A DNA stretch of 64,000 nucleotides from Linderina pennispora (lineage: Eukaryota > Kickxellomycota > Kickxellomycetes > Kickxellales > Kickxellaceae), in assembly GCF_002104995.1 (NCBI RefSeq), contig NW_024468254.1, forward strand, positions 434,001 to 498,000, read 5' to 3'. How positions within the stretch are numbered: the first letter of the stretch is position 1; each line of letters opens with the position of its first letter. A program made the position numbers and the translations under genes. Below are positions 1 to 11,177 of the stretch, piece by piece. A model generated the notes under the pieces. The model was given only the letters and a program-made list of their open reading frames with translations. It was not told the origin of the DNA and searched no databases.

Positions 1-315
1 CTGCCAAACTCGAGCGACGAGGCGTTTGGCGAGGCGCTGGACCAGCGTCTGGTGGTGGGCCGCCTGCTGCTTGATGTCGCAAAGCTGTTCATGCGGGACT
101 TGATTGGTGCGTCGGACCGAGCGATGCGCCAGAACCGAGCGGCTGTGGTTGGGCAGCAGCAGAGCAAGTCTTCGGAAACCCCACCCGAGGATGGCGGTGG
201 CGATAGCCGGCTGTTGATGATGAATCCGCTTCATGTGCTGTCGGCTGTCAAGCGAGACCCCAAGTCGTTTGACGTGTGCTCCAACGCGTACTTGGCCGAT
301 GAACTGGAGCCCTAG
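1..315 (+). CDS. C-terminal fragment of an unidentified protein (5' end outside window)
   Basis: An open frame enters from the left edge and stops at 313-315, leaving about 104 residues. The first part looks like a long amphipathic helix with DVAKLF and DLIGASDRAMRQN. A Gln/Ser/Pro/Gly-rich linker follows, then a short conserved-looking end containing NPLHVLSAVKRDPKSFD. A long helix followed by a short helix is loosely reminiscent of a histone-fold or TAF-like tail, but that is only an impression and I do not recognise the family. No start codon is visible in the window. The next gene is on the same strand more than 500 bp downstream. Confidence 0.55.
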   Translation: MPNSSDEAFGEALDQRLVVGRLLLDVAKLFMRDLIGASDRAMRQNRAAVVGQQQSKSSETPPEDGGGDSRLLMMNPLHVLSAVKRDPKSFDVCSNAYLADELEP

Positions 316-847
316 ATGTCAGAATGTACAGAAAACTGAAAACCTAAATCCATGACAATGTCTTGAACCATGTTTTGTCTTTTTATGAGTTCCCAATATG
401 GCGGGCCTAATATTTGGAACTCGGTTTTGGAATGGTGCAATTGATACTTTCTCACCTGCTCTTCCTGCCCCCAGAGCAGCAAGATCTGCCAATGTCTTGG
501 AAACACAGGAAATTCCGTGTTGCAGGTCTCCCGCAATTGTTCATGTGGCGCACTTGCCATTCCGATGTAAAACGGGCAATGCAGAGCAGCTCCCGGGATG
601 ACAAAGTTGCAGGTTTCTTTCAGCAATTGTTGTGAGATGAACTGCCGTGACCATGCTGGCTAAATGAGCCAGGGAAAGGCGATGTGCATAGCTCTCCGAT
701 TCTGCAGACATGTTTTCATCCTGTCCTTCTTTTTCCTCCCTCTCTGCCTCCTGCCCTTTACAGCACCAGTCCTCTATCCCATTCCTGTTCTTGCAAACAC
801 TACAAATACGCATTCTCTCCCACATCCACAGTCCTCTATTTGCTATT
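316..847. other. Intergenic region and leader of the 7TM-RGS gene
   Basis: No supported gene. The last 150 bases are pyrimidine-rich on the plus strand (runs of ctcc and cttt around 720-780), typical of the leaders in this window. Short frames here have no protein-like features. Confidence 0.6.
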
Positions 848-2647
848 ATGGAATCCACCACACAGGCAGCTCACCAGCCGGCCATCAGCTCCCATGGCGC
901 CAAGGTACGCGAGGTGATCCTGCTACTAGTGCTCGGTATATATGTGATAGTATGCCTGGTGTCTATGGTGATGCTCCTGCACCGGTATCTGAAGCGCCAC
1001 GACATGTTTATAGCCAAGCGGTCTGCAGTTCTAATAACCTGCCAGGCTACTGCTGGCCTACTGGCAGGCGTGGTCTGTCTAGCGGCATCCGCGCTACAGA
1101 ACTACCCATGTGCGGCCAAGCTGTGGGCTGTGTATATTGGTGTTCTGCCGTGGATTGGAGCGCTGGTTGCGCGATCTGTGCAGCGCCTTGTGCTGTACAG
1201 ATCGGCACGCGACACCTCCACGTGCTGCAAGAAGGCAGGCTGCAGACCGCCGACAGCAATAAGGAGGCCAGGCACGGGGAGCCGCTTTGATGACGAGGGG
1301 CAGCGGCCTGACACGGGCATGACAGTGGATGCGTGGTCCGAGTTTGAGTGCCCCAGCCGCAATTCTGTGTCGAGTCTGCCGTACAACCATGAGGCATGCA
1401 ATGCGATATTGCATCAGAGCCGATACAACCGATTTGTCACCGACAGGGTGCTGGGATTGTACTTGTGTGCATTTGGCTGTGTATTGGTGATATATGCGAT
1501 GATCACCAATACACAGTCGAATCGGTTCTCGATAAACACCAGCGTCTGCGATCGTGCTGGCTGGGAGCTGTGGCCCGCTTACGCTATCGCTATCGCACTG
1601 GTTGGTGGCGTGCTTCCAGCATTGGCAGTGGCCATGTGGCAAATCAACGATCCGTACGGCGCGCGTAGCGATTTGCTGCTGTGTATAGGAACGGCGATTC
1701 TGGGGTCGGCGGTGTATATTCTGTGGCAGACAGTGTTCCAGCGGCTCCGCACAATGCTGTCGGAGCTGTTTTTCATCTGGATATGGATGCTGATAGCGCA
1801 CATTTCGTCGGTGATCTGGCCATTGGTTTGCGCCAAGGAATACCACGAGAAGATGAAGAACCGACCGTCATCCAAAGGCATATCGAACAACTTCCGTGGA
1901 GCCCGGGTCCGCCGCAGTGTATACACAGCACTATATCGTGAATTCCACATGGTTTTAGAGGACAGCGATCAGCGAATGCGGTTCTTGTCGTTTTCTGCAC
2001 GCTACTATTGCTCGGCACTTACTGCATTCCTCGACGACTACCAGGCGCTAAAGTTCCAAACAATCGATGCCCTAAGGCATGCACGAACGCCACATCTGCT
2101 GCATGGGTCAGCAAGCCGTTGCCAGCAGCGGGATAAGGAGCAGCCCAGGTCGCTTGAGGCAGAAATAGCAGTGTCGGCAGAGCAGGTGCCTAGTGTCACA
2201 GCACCCCCAAAGAGCAGGTTTGAAAAGTCGCTGCTGCTGGCGCCTGCCTCAGTACTGCTGCCGCCAGCGAGTCGCGGTAGTAGCAACAGCACCTTGCATG
2301 GGCCGTGTCAGACGCCTGTGACGGTCGGGATTTTTGACTCTGCAATGATGCTGCTGCCGCCTGGGGTTGTCGACCGAACATCGCAGTTCCCTGAGGCGGT
2401 CAAAATTGCGTTCTCCAGCCTTGTGTCCAAATACTTTAGCAAGTCTTCCCACACGGCAATCAATGTGCCAGCGTACATCGTCGATGACGTACACACGGCG
2501 CTCCAAAAAAACAACGTCTTGCTGTCGATTCTCGATCGGGCCAAGGACGAAGTCCTATTTTTGCTGTGCACCGATGTATATGCAAGCTATCGCAAGCGGC
2601 CAGATTTCAACAGCAGCCTGGCGTCGCTGGCACCACTGGCCAGTTAA
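848..2647 (+). CDS. Seven-transmembrane receptor fused to an RGS domain
   Basis: A 599-residue protein starting at the ATG at 848; the frame is open further upstream but has no better start. Seven hydrophobic segments are visible between about residues 18 and 335, with a cytoplasmic Arg/Ser-rich loop between the third and fourth. From about residue 363 the protein resembles an RGS domain. The first RGS half contains EFHMVLEDSDQRM and FLDDYQALKF. The second half contains AYIVDDVHTALQKNN and DEVLFLLCTDVYASY. About 100 low-complexity residues separate the halves. RGS domains speed GTP hydrolysis by G-alpha proteins, so this is probably a plasma-membrane sensor that damps G-protein signalling. 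The ligand cannot be inferred. Intronless as read. Confidence 0.75.
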   Translation: MESTTQAAHQPAISSHGAKVREVILLLVLGIYVIVCLVSMVMLLHRYLKRHDMFIAKRSAVLITCQATAGLLAGVVCLAASALQNYPCAAKLWAVYIGVLPWIGALVARSVQRLVLYRSARDTSTCCKKAGCRPPTAIRRPGTGSRFDDEGQRPDTGMTVDAWSEFECPSRNSVSSLPYNHEACNAILHQSRYNRFVTDRVLGLYLCAFGCVLVIYAMITNTQSNRFSINTSVCDRAGWELWPAYAIAIALVGGVLPALAVAMWQINDPYGARSDLLLCIGTAILGSAVYILWQTVFQRLRTMLSELFFIWIWMLIAHISSVIWPLVCAKEYHEKMKNRPSSKGISNNFRGARVRRSVYTALYREFHMVLEDSDQRMRFLSFSARYYCSALTAFLDDYQALKFQTIDALRHARTPHLLHGSASRCQQRDKEQPRSLEAEIAVSAEQVPSVTAPPKSRFEKSLLLAPASVLLPPASRGSSNSTLHGPCQTPVTVGIFDSAMMLLPPGVVDRTSQFPEAVKIAFSSLVSKYFSKSSHTAINVPAYIVDDVHTALQKNNVLLSILDRAKDEVLFLLCTDVYASYRKRPDFNSSLASLAPLAS

Positions 2648-2691
2648 ACTTTTTAAATGTCTGCATTCGGTTCTAAACGTCGAGAGGCACT

Positions 2692-3396
2692 CTAGCTGTC
2701 ATACCGTGGCAGGCCATACTTTGCTGGGTCAAAGTCGACCAGCGTCGTAACACGCTCGGTGGCACCGTGGATGCCCTCGGGCACGGATCCGTCTGGCGAG
2801 AACCGCATGTCATGGACCCAGATCGAGCTCATCTTGGCATTGGTTGCGGCCGCGATACCATTCGAGGCGTCTTCAAATACCAGGCAATCAGCAGATGTAA
2901 GACCCTTGCCCAAGCGCTTCATGGCGGTCAGGAACAGATCGGGCGCAGGCTTCGCATGCTCAATGGCCGGATCGTCTCCGCAGGTGATGTTCCCCTGGAA
3001 CAAGGCAAACAGGTCCTGGTGCTTCCCAGTCTTGAGATCGAACATGGGGCGGGCAGAACTGGTGGCGACGGCGATTGGGATCTTGTGCTTGCTCAGGTGC
3101 CTAAGCAGCTTCTCGACGCCGGGCATGAGCTCAGCCTCGCCAAACAGCTGCTGCTTGAGGGCCAGGGCCTGCGAGTTGTACTCGTCAAAGGTCAGCGGCA
3201 GCTGCAGGTCCTCGAGGAGAATGTTGGTGGCGGTGCGGACGTCACGGCCCATCATCTTGAGCTTGGTCGCAAGCGGGAAGGTCTTGCCATACGGCGCGAG
3301 GATTCTGTTGGTGACCTCCGAGTAGATCGACTCGGTGTCGAGCAGAAGCCCGTCCATATCGAAGATGCACGCCTTGATTGAGGGCTGGGCAGACAT
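2692..3396 (-). CDS. HAD-superfamily phosphatase, HDHD1/DOG-like
   Basis: A 234-residue protein beginning at the ATG at 3396; the frame runs further upstream but without family similarity. Motif I is FDMDGLLLDTE near the N terminus, with the two catalytic Asp residues at about 13 and 15. Motif II is the ATSSA segment. The motif III Lys lies in HAKPAPDLF, and motif IV is VFEDASNGI. A helical cap follows motif I, as in the beta-phosphoglucomutase/HDHD1 group. These enzymes hydrolyse small phosphomonoesters (pseudouridine 5'-phosphate, 2-deoxyglucose 6-phosphate, glycerol phosphate); the substrate cannot be chosen from sequence. It is divergent to VMA7 across a 287-bp shared promoter and convergent with the 7TM-RGS gene. 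Confidence 0.85.
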   Translation of the reverse strand: MSAQPSIKACIFDMDGLLLDTESIYSEVTNRILAPYGKTFPLATKLKMMGRDVRTATNILLEDLQLPLTFDEYNSQALALKQQLFGEAELMPGVEKLLRHLSKHKIPIAVATSSARPMFDLKTGKHQDLFALFQGNITCGDDPAIEHAKPAPDLFLTAMKRLGKGLTSADCLVFEDASNGIAAATNAKMSSIWVHDMRFSPDGSVPEGIHGATERVTTLVDFDPAKYGLPRYDS

Positions 3397-3683
3397 GGTT
3401 GCAGTGTACAGAAAAGAGCAAGTGCTTGGAAGTAGACGGCTTTTGATAATACAAAGCAGAGGAGCAAATGGTCCACGACACACATTAGAAGCCATGCTAT
3501 TTTACTGGTCCGCGCTGCACGAGCCGAAGGGAGCCAACTGCCCAGATGGCTATAGTGAGCCGACTGTCGGCAGGCTGCATGCAGTGTGCGTGTTGCCCAC
3601 TCCCGTCAACTGGAACCTCACTATTTCCAGGTTATCCTCGTAGTATTCGCTCCCGCTATTAATTTCTTTCCAATTCGAACACC

Positions 3684-4300
3684 ATGTCGCAGAACACGGG
3701 CAAGGGCAGGACTCTGATTGCCGCCATTGGCGATGAGGTGGGTTCTTGGGCAGCGAGATTAGGAGCTGTGCTGAAATTCGCTGGCTCAGCGGTCTTGCTT
3801 CATTGCGCTCAGGCAGCTAAGACCAGTGCACTCTTATGTAGGACACGATTACCGGCTTGCTGCTGGCGGGCATTGGCGATATTGACGCGCACCAGCGGGC
3901 AAACTTCATGGTCGTTACCTCGAGTAAGTAGCAGCACCGCATCATCGCAGCCCCCAGTTGCGGCTCCGGCATCACTAACTGACGGGCCAGTTTGGGTGTG
4001 TAGAGACCACGCAGGAGCAGATCGAGGAGACATTCACATCATTCACGCAGCGCAAAGATATCGCCATCATCCTTATCAACCAGCACGTACGTAGTCATGT
4101 TGAGTGTATGCTCTCTTCATCTTGTTTGATACATATACTAAAGTCCGGCTCTGTTGTAGATCGCCGAGTACATCCGCGGTATCCTGGACGAATACAGTGC
4201 AGCGTTCCCGACAGTGCTCGAGATCCCATCCAAAGACCACCCGTACGATCCGTCCAAGGACTCGGTACTGAAGCGCGTGCAGCTGCTGTTTGGCGAATAA
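3684..4300 (+). CDS. VMA7: V-type proton ATPase subunit F (four exons)
   Basis: Read as four exons: 3684-3737, 3842-3923, 4004-4086 and 4160-4300, giving 119 residues. The three introns (104, 80 and 73 bp) have donors GTGGGT, GTAAGT and GTACGT and end in AG. The phases join in frame and reproduce the family throughout: [19 protein letters not shown], then [20 protein letters not shown], and the hallmark [16 protein letters not shown] near the C terminus. Length matches the family. Subunit F sits in the central stalk of the V1 sector and couples ATP hydrolysis to rotation at vacuolar and endosomal membranes. The gene is convergent with RVB1, whose 3' end is 61 bp away. Its intron density is high compared with the mostly intronless neighbours. 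Confidence 0.93.
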
Positions 4301-4361
4301 GCAACTCTTTCTCACACTTTGCAAAAAGAATATATGGTTTCTTGTCAGCGCTACAGTGACT

Positions 4362-5780
<1,419 letters not shown>

Positions 5781-6016
5781 TCAACAAGTATATGGAAACG
5801 TAGTGGGGCCAAAGACTGCGTCAAATTTTTTGTGAAAAAGAGGTTGACGCAAAAGGCCGGCTGTGCCAATTGCGTGATCCGGGCGCTCAATGGATCTAGC
5901 CGAGTTGGGATGCCATTGACGACAACAGCGGAACACAAGCCCCTTGGCGCTGATATTGTGAGATGATCGCACCTTTGCTCTTTCTCTCTTCGCATTTCAC
6001 AACCCCTGCAATTGCC

Positions 6017-6682
6017 ATGGCCGACAACGAGCTCAAGCAGCGCAAGCACGGAACCAACACGCCTGTGGACTCGGACATCCAGCCCGAGCTCAAGCGCCAA
6101 CGCACTGTACCCAAGAGCGCATCAAGGCGCGCTGAGCATGTAGCCTACTGGAAGATCGTTGGGCGCATCGTGCTGACCCTGGCGGGGCTCAACTTCTGCC
6201 TCTCCTACCTGATCACCGAGACGTTCCTGTGGGGGTACCAGAGCAAATGGACAAACTACCGCAACTACATCCCGCGCACCCAACACGTATACACGCAGAG
6301 CGAGCTTGCCATGTACAACGGCTCAAACCCCGACCTGCCGCTGCTTCTTGCGGTCAAGGGTGACGTCTACGATGTTACTGATGGCTGGGGGTTCTACGGG
6401 CCTGGCAGCACCTACCATATCTTTGCGGGCCGCGACTCGTCGCGTGCGTTTGGCACCAACTGCCTGTCGAGGGAAGATCATCTCACGCATGATACTCGTG
6501 GGCTGAGCGAGCGCGAACTGGCAGGAATCGAGGGCTGGCATAGTTTCTTTGACAACCATCAGCGGTACGTCAAGGTTGGCACTGTCAAGCTGCAGCCAAT
6601 TGATCCGAAATCACCCATCCCACTGCCATGCGATGACGCCAAACCCAAACCCAAGGGTCTTGTCCACAGCAATAGCGAGTAA
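6017..6682 (+). CDS. Membrane-anchored cytochrome b5-like heme/steroid-binding (MAPR) protein
   Basis: 221 residues from the ATG at 6017, which sits in a good initiation context after a pyrimidine-rich leader. An in-frame ATG at 5963 would add 18 hydrophobic residues and cannot be excluded. A charged N terminus (KQRKHG, KRQRTVPKS) precedes one membrane segment at about residues 50-72. A MAPR-type b5 domain follows, with LLLAVKGDVYDVTDGWGFYGPG, the YHIFAGRDSSRAF core, and a late segment with a Tyr in the ligand region rather than the bis-His of classical b5. PGRMC1/Dap1 relatives bind heme and assist ER P450 enzymes; a cytochrome P450 lies at 42.9-44.5 kb in this window. C-terminal residues are Lys/Pro-rich. 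Confidence 0.8.
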   Translation: MADNELKQRKHGTNTPVDSDIQPELKRQRTVPKSASRRAEHVAYWKIVGRIVLTLAGLNFCLSYLITETFLWGYQSKWTNYRNYIPRTQHVYTQSELAMYNGSNPDLPLLLAVKGDVYDVTDGWGFYGPGSTYHIFAGRDSSRAFGTNCLSREDHLTHDTRGLSERELAGIEGWHSFFDNHQRYVKVGTVKLQPIDPKSPIPLPCDDAKPKPKGLVHSNSE

Positions 6683-7472
6683 ACCCCCAGACATTTTGGT
6701 TTGAGCGTTAACCGCCATACTGTTTCCCGGGCTTTCTGAATATATGCATGTGTACCCAGGTAGTAGTTCGGAGCGGTGGTTGGTCAGCAGCCCGAAAATG
6801 GCTCAGACCAGAGGCCCTCTGTCTGAACTGTCTGAACTATCTGAACTGCCTAGCTGTACTGGGAATCGCGACAATACTTCAAGCGGTGGTCCTTTTTTCA
6901 TCTTGTATGGAGATCTAGACCAGAATTTTGGTGAATTGCATCATTAAAATGCGTCCATTAATAGACTCGCCGGTGACTCAAACACAAATTCTCCCCCACA
7001 CAACACACGGCTAAAACAGGTGTACGGCCTGCTCCTTCTTACGCCGCTCAAACATTCTGGTACATGGTAAGGGATCTGAGTTTAGGAGAGTGCGGATATG
7101 AGTGGCTATCCGATCATGCTCATGTGCTTGCGTTAGTGGCCAGAGTTGCTCTGTAACAGACGGCAGAGCCTAGAACCTGGTAAGGAACCGAGTTTACTGG
7201 GCGAGCCATAGCCTGCTTAAATGGGCACACGCCTGCACACAGGCTGCAGCACCAAAAGTACTATCCCTAGCTCTCTACCCTAGTCTCCTTCAACCTTATT
7301 CATTTATCTATTTGCTCGGCATTCATCACGTTTTATTATTTATCCATTTCATATATTACACCTGGCACATTATTGTCTGCAGGTACTTGCTGCAACCCCA
7401 CACTCTGCAATTAGCCATTATCCTATCCTTTAGTGAAGTCCGCGGCTCTCCACCCCCCACTTCTCCACAAAA
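6683..7472. other. Intergenic region upstream of the aquaglyceroporin gene
   Basis: No supported gene. At about 6822-6848 there are three tandem copies of a 9-mer, tctgaactg or one base different. The last 200 bases (7264-7470) are pyrimidine-rich and look like promoter plus 5' leader. A TATA-like cttaaatg lies near 7215. Confidence 0.6.
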
Positions 7473-8426
7473 ATGTCGTCATATGCCTCGCCATCCCGCG
7501 CAATATCGGAGGGCAAAACAAGCCGCAGCAGCTTGCTGAGCAGGTCGACGCCGAGTAAGGCCGGAGAGGAGATCGAGTATGCCGATCAGCGGGCCATGAA
7601 GGACACGTTCATCAACCGGCTGCGTATGTTCGTGTCCCCGTACTTTGCAGAGTTCTTTGGAACCGCTGTATTCGTGCTTGTCGGATGCGGCTCCAACCTC
7701 ACGTACGCGGTCATGACTAGTAACAGCGAATCGGCATGGCTCTCGGCAGCCCTTGGCTGGGGCATCGGCCTCATGCTCGGGGTCTTTGTTGCAGGTGGTG
7801 TCTCCGGTGCCATGCTGAATCCTGCTGTGGCACTAGCCTTCGCCGCCTTCCGTGGTCTTCCATGGATCCAGGTCCCATTCTACTTTTTAGCCGAGTTCGC
7901 TGGTGCCTTCGTCGGTGCCCTTTTGGCATATGCGTGCTTTGCACACTCGCTTGACCCATTTGATGGCTACAACCGCCAGATCTCTGGCCCGTTCGGCACT
8001 GCCGGCGCCTTTGGAAATTTTGCCAGGCCATTTATTGGCAATGGAGCCGCGTTTCTTAGTGAGTCGGTCGGTACTGGGCTGCTAGTCTTGGGCGTGTTTG
8101 CCATCACAGACGCCAACAACTTCCCTGCCAGGTCGTGCACCCCAATTGCAATTGGCCTGCTGCTGACCGGTCTGGCCATTGGTATCGGGTACCCGACGGG
8201 CTACTCGTTCAACCCAGCACGCGACCTTGGTCCACGCTGTGCAGCTGCGATCTGGTACGGAGCCCGTGTATTCACAGCGCACGGGTCGTACACATGGGTG
8301 CCTGTTGCCGCGCCGCTAGCTGGTGGTCCTATCGGCGCGCTTCTCTACGAGTTCTTCATTGTATCCAAGAGAACCAAGCTCGACGACATGCCAGAGGACG
8401 AGCGCCGCGCAATCGAGCTTGATTAG
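7473..8426 (+). CDS. Aquaglyceroporin (MIP family)
   Basis: 317 residues with six membrane segments and two half-helix NPA loops. The first is SGAMLNPAV (NPA at 116-118). The second is SFNPARDLGPR (NPA at 247-249), where Asp after NPAR is the hallmark of glycerol-conducting members. The N-terminal 50 residues are Ser-rich and hydrophilic, and the C terminus is acidic; both should be cytosolic. The protein should carry glycerol and other small neutral solutes across the plasma or vacuolar membrane, possibly in osmoadaptation. Position 114 is Met where most family members have His (SGxHxNPA). The ATG at 7473 follows a CT-rich leader and is the first good start in the frame. Confidence 0.9.
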   Translation: MSSYASPSRAISEGKTSRSSLLSRSTPSKAGEEIEYADQRAMKDTFINRLRMFVSPYFAEFFGTAVFVLVGCGSNLTYAVMTSNSESAWLSAALGWGIGLMLGVFVAGGVSGAMLNPAVALAFAAFRGLPWIQVPFYFLAEFAGAFVGALLAYACFAHSLDPFDGYNRQISGPFGTAGAFGNFARPFIGNGAAFLSESVGTGLLVLGVFAITDANNFPARSCTPIAIGLLLTGLAIGIGYPTGYSFNPARDLGPRCAAAIWYGARVFTAHGSYTWVPVAAPLAGGPIGALLYEFFIVSKRTKLDDMPEDERRAIELD

Positions 8427-8681
8427 CTGTCTTGCGCTCAGTAGTGGCCAAGCACCAGTGCCAGTCCCCATTAGCCTTATACTTCATGGTAGTTTCCTTC
8501 CTTCGCTAATGCTTTCATTCGATCAATATCTCTACTAAATTGGAATGTGCTGTTTGAGATTCATGTTATGTATCGATATATGAACAATTTACACGATGCT
8601 TTGCTGCTATATTGTTGGCCGTTAAAAACAAGAGGGCAAACATGTACGCATCTATAAAAAATGAATGGTCGTTAATACGGC

Positions 8682-9902
8682 TCAGAGACGCTGCAGGACA
8701 CCAATGCGGAGGGAGGTGTTCATCAGGTTGCGGGCCGAGTTGTGGTGCTGGTAGACACCGCCGTTGAAGGCCTCGGTCATGTCCTTGCCAATACCGCCCT
8801 TGATCAGGGCCTTGCCTCCGGGGTGGTCGTTGATGAACGAGGCGACGTCGTAGACGTAGCCCTCAACAACCATCCACTGCTTGTGGTTCTTCTTGACGCC
8901 CTCCAGGAACTCAGCCTCGGTGAAGACCGGGAGCTTGGAGACCGGAGTACCAAACGACAGCTTGACGCGCTTGCGCTCAAGCTCCTGCATGCGCATCTGG
9001 ATAAAGCCCTTCTCAATCTCGTTGGACGGGAACGTCTTGAGGTCGTAGGACAGGCCAAAGAGCGACATAGCACGGATGAACCACTTGGTCGGATCGTACT
9101 GGTAGAAGCGGATGGCGTTGCGGTAGTCGTTCGGGAACTGGTGGTGGAAGTTGTGGTAGCCCTCGCCCATGGTCACCAGAGCAGTGATCCACGAGTCGCG
9201 AGCAGTCTGGACATCGTCGTAGGTGTGGCGGCCAAGAGTGTGAGCCAGCGAGTTGACACAGAAGGTAGCATGGTGAAGGACAACCATGCGCAGGACAGTC
9301 GCGTAGAAGAACCCGCCGCGCCAGTCTCCCCAGCCAAAGCCAGCAACCGACATCGGGATCAGAACACCAAACAGCAGGACCAGGAGCGGATAGTACTTGT
9401 GCTGCCAGCGGATAAGAGGGTCGGTCTTCAGGTCCGATGTGTCAGCATAGCCCAGGCGGCGGCGGTCCTTCTTGACCAGCATCCAGCCCATGTGCGAGTG
9501 CCAGAAGCCCTGAAGCGCGTCATACGGGTCCTGGGGAGTGTCGGTGTACCTGTGGTGAACGCGGTGGTCGCGAGCCCACCAGAAAATCGATCCCTGGACA
9601 GCGGCAGAGCCGGCAAAGGCCAGGAACACCTGGAGCGGATACGAGGCCGAGTAGGCGGTGTGGGCCCACAGACGATGGTAGCCAGCGGTAATACCGAAAC
9701 CGGCAAACATGTAATAGGCGATACCCCAGGCCAGAGTCTTCAGAATCAGCGGAGTCGTGAGAATGCCGTAAAGTGCAATCAGGGGCGTGGTCGAGAGAAG
9801 AATGATGTGAACCCAGTGGAGGCGCTCAAGCAAAGGCCGGGTCTCTGGCGGCATCTTCTCCCGCTTGTAGGTCGGCCGCTCAATGTACTTGCCGCCGGTC
9901 AT
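8682..9902 (-). CDS. OLE1: Delta-9 acyl-CoA desaturase with C-terminal cytochrome b5 domain (copy 1)
   Basis: 406 residues from the ATG at 9902; the frame is open upstream but only with TTG. The three histidine boxes are HRLWAH (76-81), HRVHH (113-117) and HNFHH (250-254), bracketed by four membrane segments. A cytochrome b5 domain follows at about 330-400, with the heme His in HPGG (360-363) and a second His in the YQHHN segment. This ER enzyme inserts the first cis double bond into palmitoyl- and stearoyl-CoA. A close paralogue lies 1.3 kb upstream on the same strand. A TATAAAA at 10234-10240 implies a leader of about 300 nt. Confidence 0.95.
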   Translation of the reverse strand: MTGGKYIERPTYKREKMPPETRPLLERLHWVHIILLSTTPLIALYGILTTPLILKTLAWGIAYYMFAGFGITAGYHRLWAHTAYSASYPLQVFLAFAGSAAVQGSIFWWARDHRVHHRYTDTPQDPYDALQGFWHSHMGWMLVKKDRRRLGYADTSDLKTDPLIRWQHKYYPLLVLLFGVLIPMSVAGFGWGDWRGGFFYATVLRMVVLHHATFCVNSLAHTLGRHTYDDVQTARDSWITALVTMGEGYHNFHHQFPNDYRNAIRFYQYDPTKWFIRAMSLFGLSYDLKTFPSNEIEKGFIQMRMQELERKRVKLSFGTPVSKLPVFTEAEFLEGVKKNHKQWMVVEGYVYDVASFINDHPGGKALIKGGIGKDMTEAFNGGVYQHHNSARNLMNTSLRIGVLQRL

Positions 9903-10233
9903 CTTCGAGTCTGCGTCGTGCTTATTCTTGTGTCTAAAATCTCGTTCGGATGCGATTCTGAAGCGGATGCCGTCGGCGCTGCCAGATGGTCTCAAAGTGC
10001 TAGCTACTCAACAGTCACAAGAGTGTGCAAGCGAGTGGTAACAGCACGGCGGGACCAGTCAGCAAACAGCGGTAAATATCGAGGCTTTGTAAGCAATTCG
10101 CAGGCGCGCTTCTTCAGAAAGCAAAAGGTTGCAGGCGAATTCAAAAAAGAGCGCAAAGGAGGAGCAATAGAAACAGCAGCAAGAATAGCGAGCCAAGAGG
10201 AGGAAAAGCAGTCGCAGCCGGCTGGGGCTGGGC

Positions 10234-10240
10234 TTTTATA
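10234..10240 (-). promoter_or_regulatory. TATA box of desaturase copy 1
   Basis: TATAAAA on the minus strand, 332 bp upstream of the chosen ATG at 9902. It matches the TATA boxes seen before several other genes here, though the distance implies an unusually long leader. Confidence 0.45.
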
Positions 10241-10324
10241 CTCGGGTTGCGGGAACAAGCAGCCCTTTGCACCGTTGATAACGGCCGCCAGAGCTGGTGT
10301 GCAGTACAATTGGCTGGGCAGAGC

Positions 10325-10382
10325 CAGCCCGCCAGTTTCCCAGCCAGCCTCTCAGCCAGCTTCCCAGCCAGCCTCCAAGCAA
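10325..10382. repeat. Imperfect tandem repeat, cagccagcctcc-type units
   Basis: Four to five degenerate copies of a 10-13 base pyrimidine-rich unit (cccagccagcctc, tcagccagcttc and similar), lying about 90-150 bp upstream of the TATA box of desaturase copy 1. It may be a simple-sequence expansion or a cluster of repeated regulator sites; the sequence alone does not decide. Confidence 0.5.
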
Positions 10383-11177
10383 TTTGTTTTACCCACACCA
10401 GCCTCGCTCTGCTCCCCCAAAAGCGAATCGATTGGACTCGATATTTCCAGCCGATTGCGAAAATGAAGATCCTCGCTCTTTAGTTTGCCCCGTGAGCGCC
10501 CGTTTTTCTGCCTATTCCACTGCTTTTGGGTGGGCAGTTTGGGCTGATACCATCGGGGAAGGAGGCGGTTGCTTATTTCACAGATGCGTGCAGAACATGT
10601 CCACAAGGCCATTCCAGCGCACTGCGCCTGTGAAAGCCGGTGTTGGCAAGATGCAACACCGCCCCCATTCAGAGGGCTATCGATTGAGACTATTATGAAA
10701 CAACAGGCAAATATTTTCAGCAATGCACTCGCATGTTCCTTATCGCCGAGTATCCTGTGTTCCCGCAGAAAGCCAGATGCGCTTGCACTGGACAATTGCA
10801 CTGTGGGGCGCATGCCGTCTATTTGCCAACATTCCAGCAATGCTGGCTGCGATTGGCCCGCAGACGCACGCAAAAGCACAATAGCAGTCTCAGCCGCTAC
10901 TGCCAGTGGAAGAAAGGCCAGCCTACTGCGCTGCTTGCCCCTTCTCCGCTTTTTATGCCAGGTTTGTCATGGCATATCTCCAGCACAAAAACGTGGAAGT
11001 TTTCCAAGTGGATGATAAGTACCCCGCTCCCAACCCGCCGGCATTTCGTAAAATGGTAAAAAATAAACGATTTTACATTTCCTCTGGGATGGCGATGATC
11101 GACGCCCCAGGAACTCACGACTCCATGCAACTGAAGGCAGGATATATGCATTTTCAGATGGTGGAACGCACAGATGT

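Larger units (their letters stand above)
9903..11177. other. Spacer between tandem desaturase genes; promoter of copy 1
   Basis: No supported gene. It contains the TATA box of copy 1 and, just upstream, an imperfect tandem repeat at about 10325-10382 built from cccagccagcctc-like units. The remaining 700 bases up to the end of copy 2 show no coding signal that I trust. A 574-residue plus-strand frame at 8742-10466 is antisense shadow plus repeat. Confidence 0.6.

Noticed and set aside
8742-10466. A 574-residue plus-strand frame over desaturase copy 1 and its promoter
   Set aside because: Antisense to a firm gene, and its end is made from the promoter tandem repeat.
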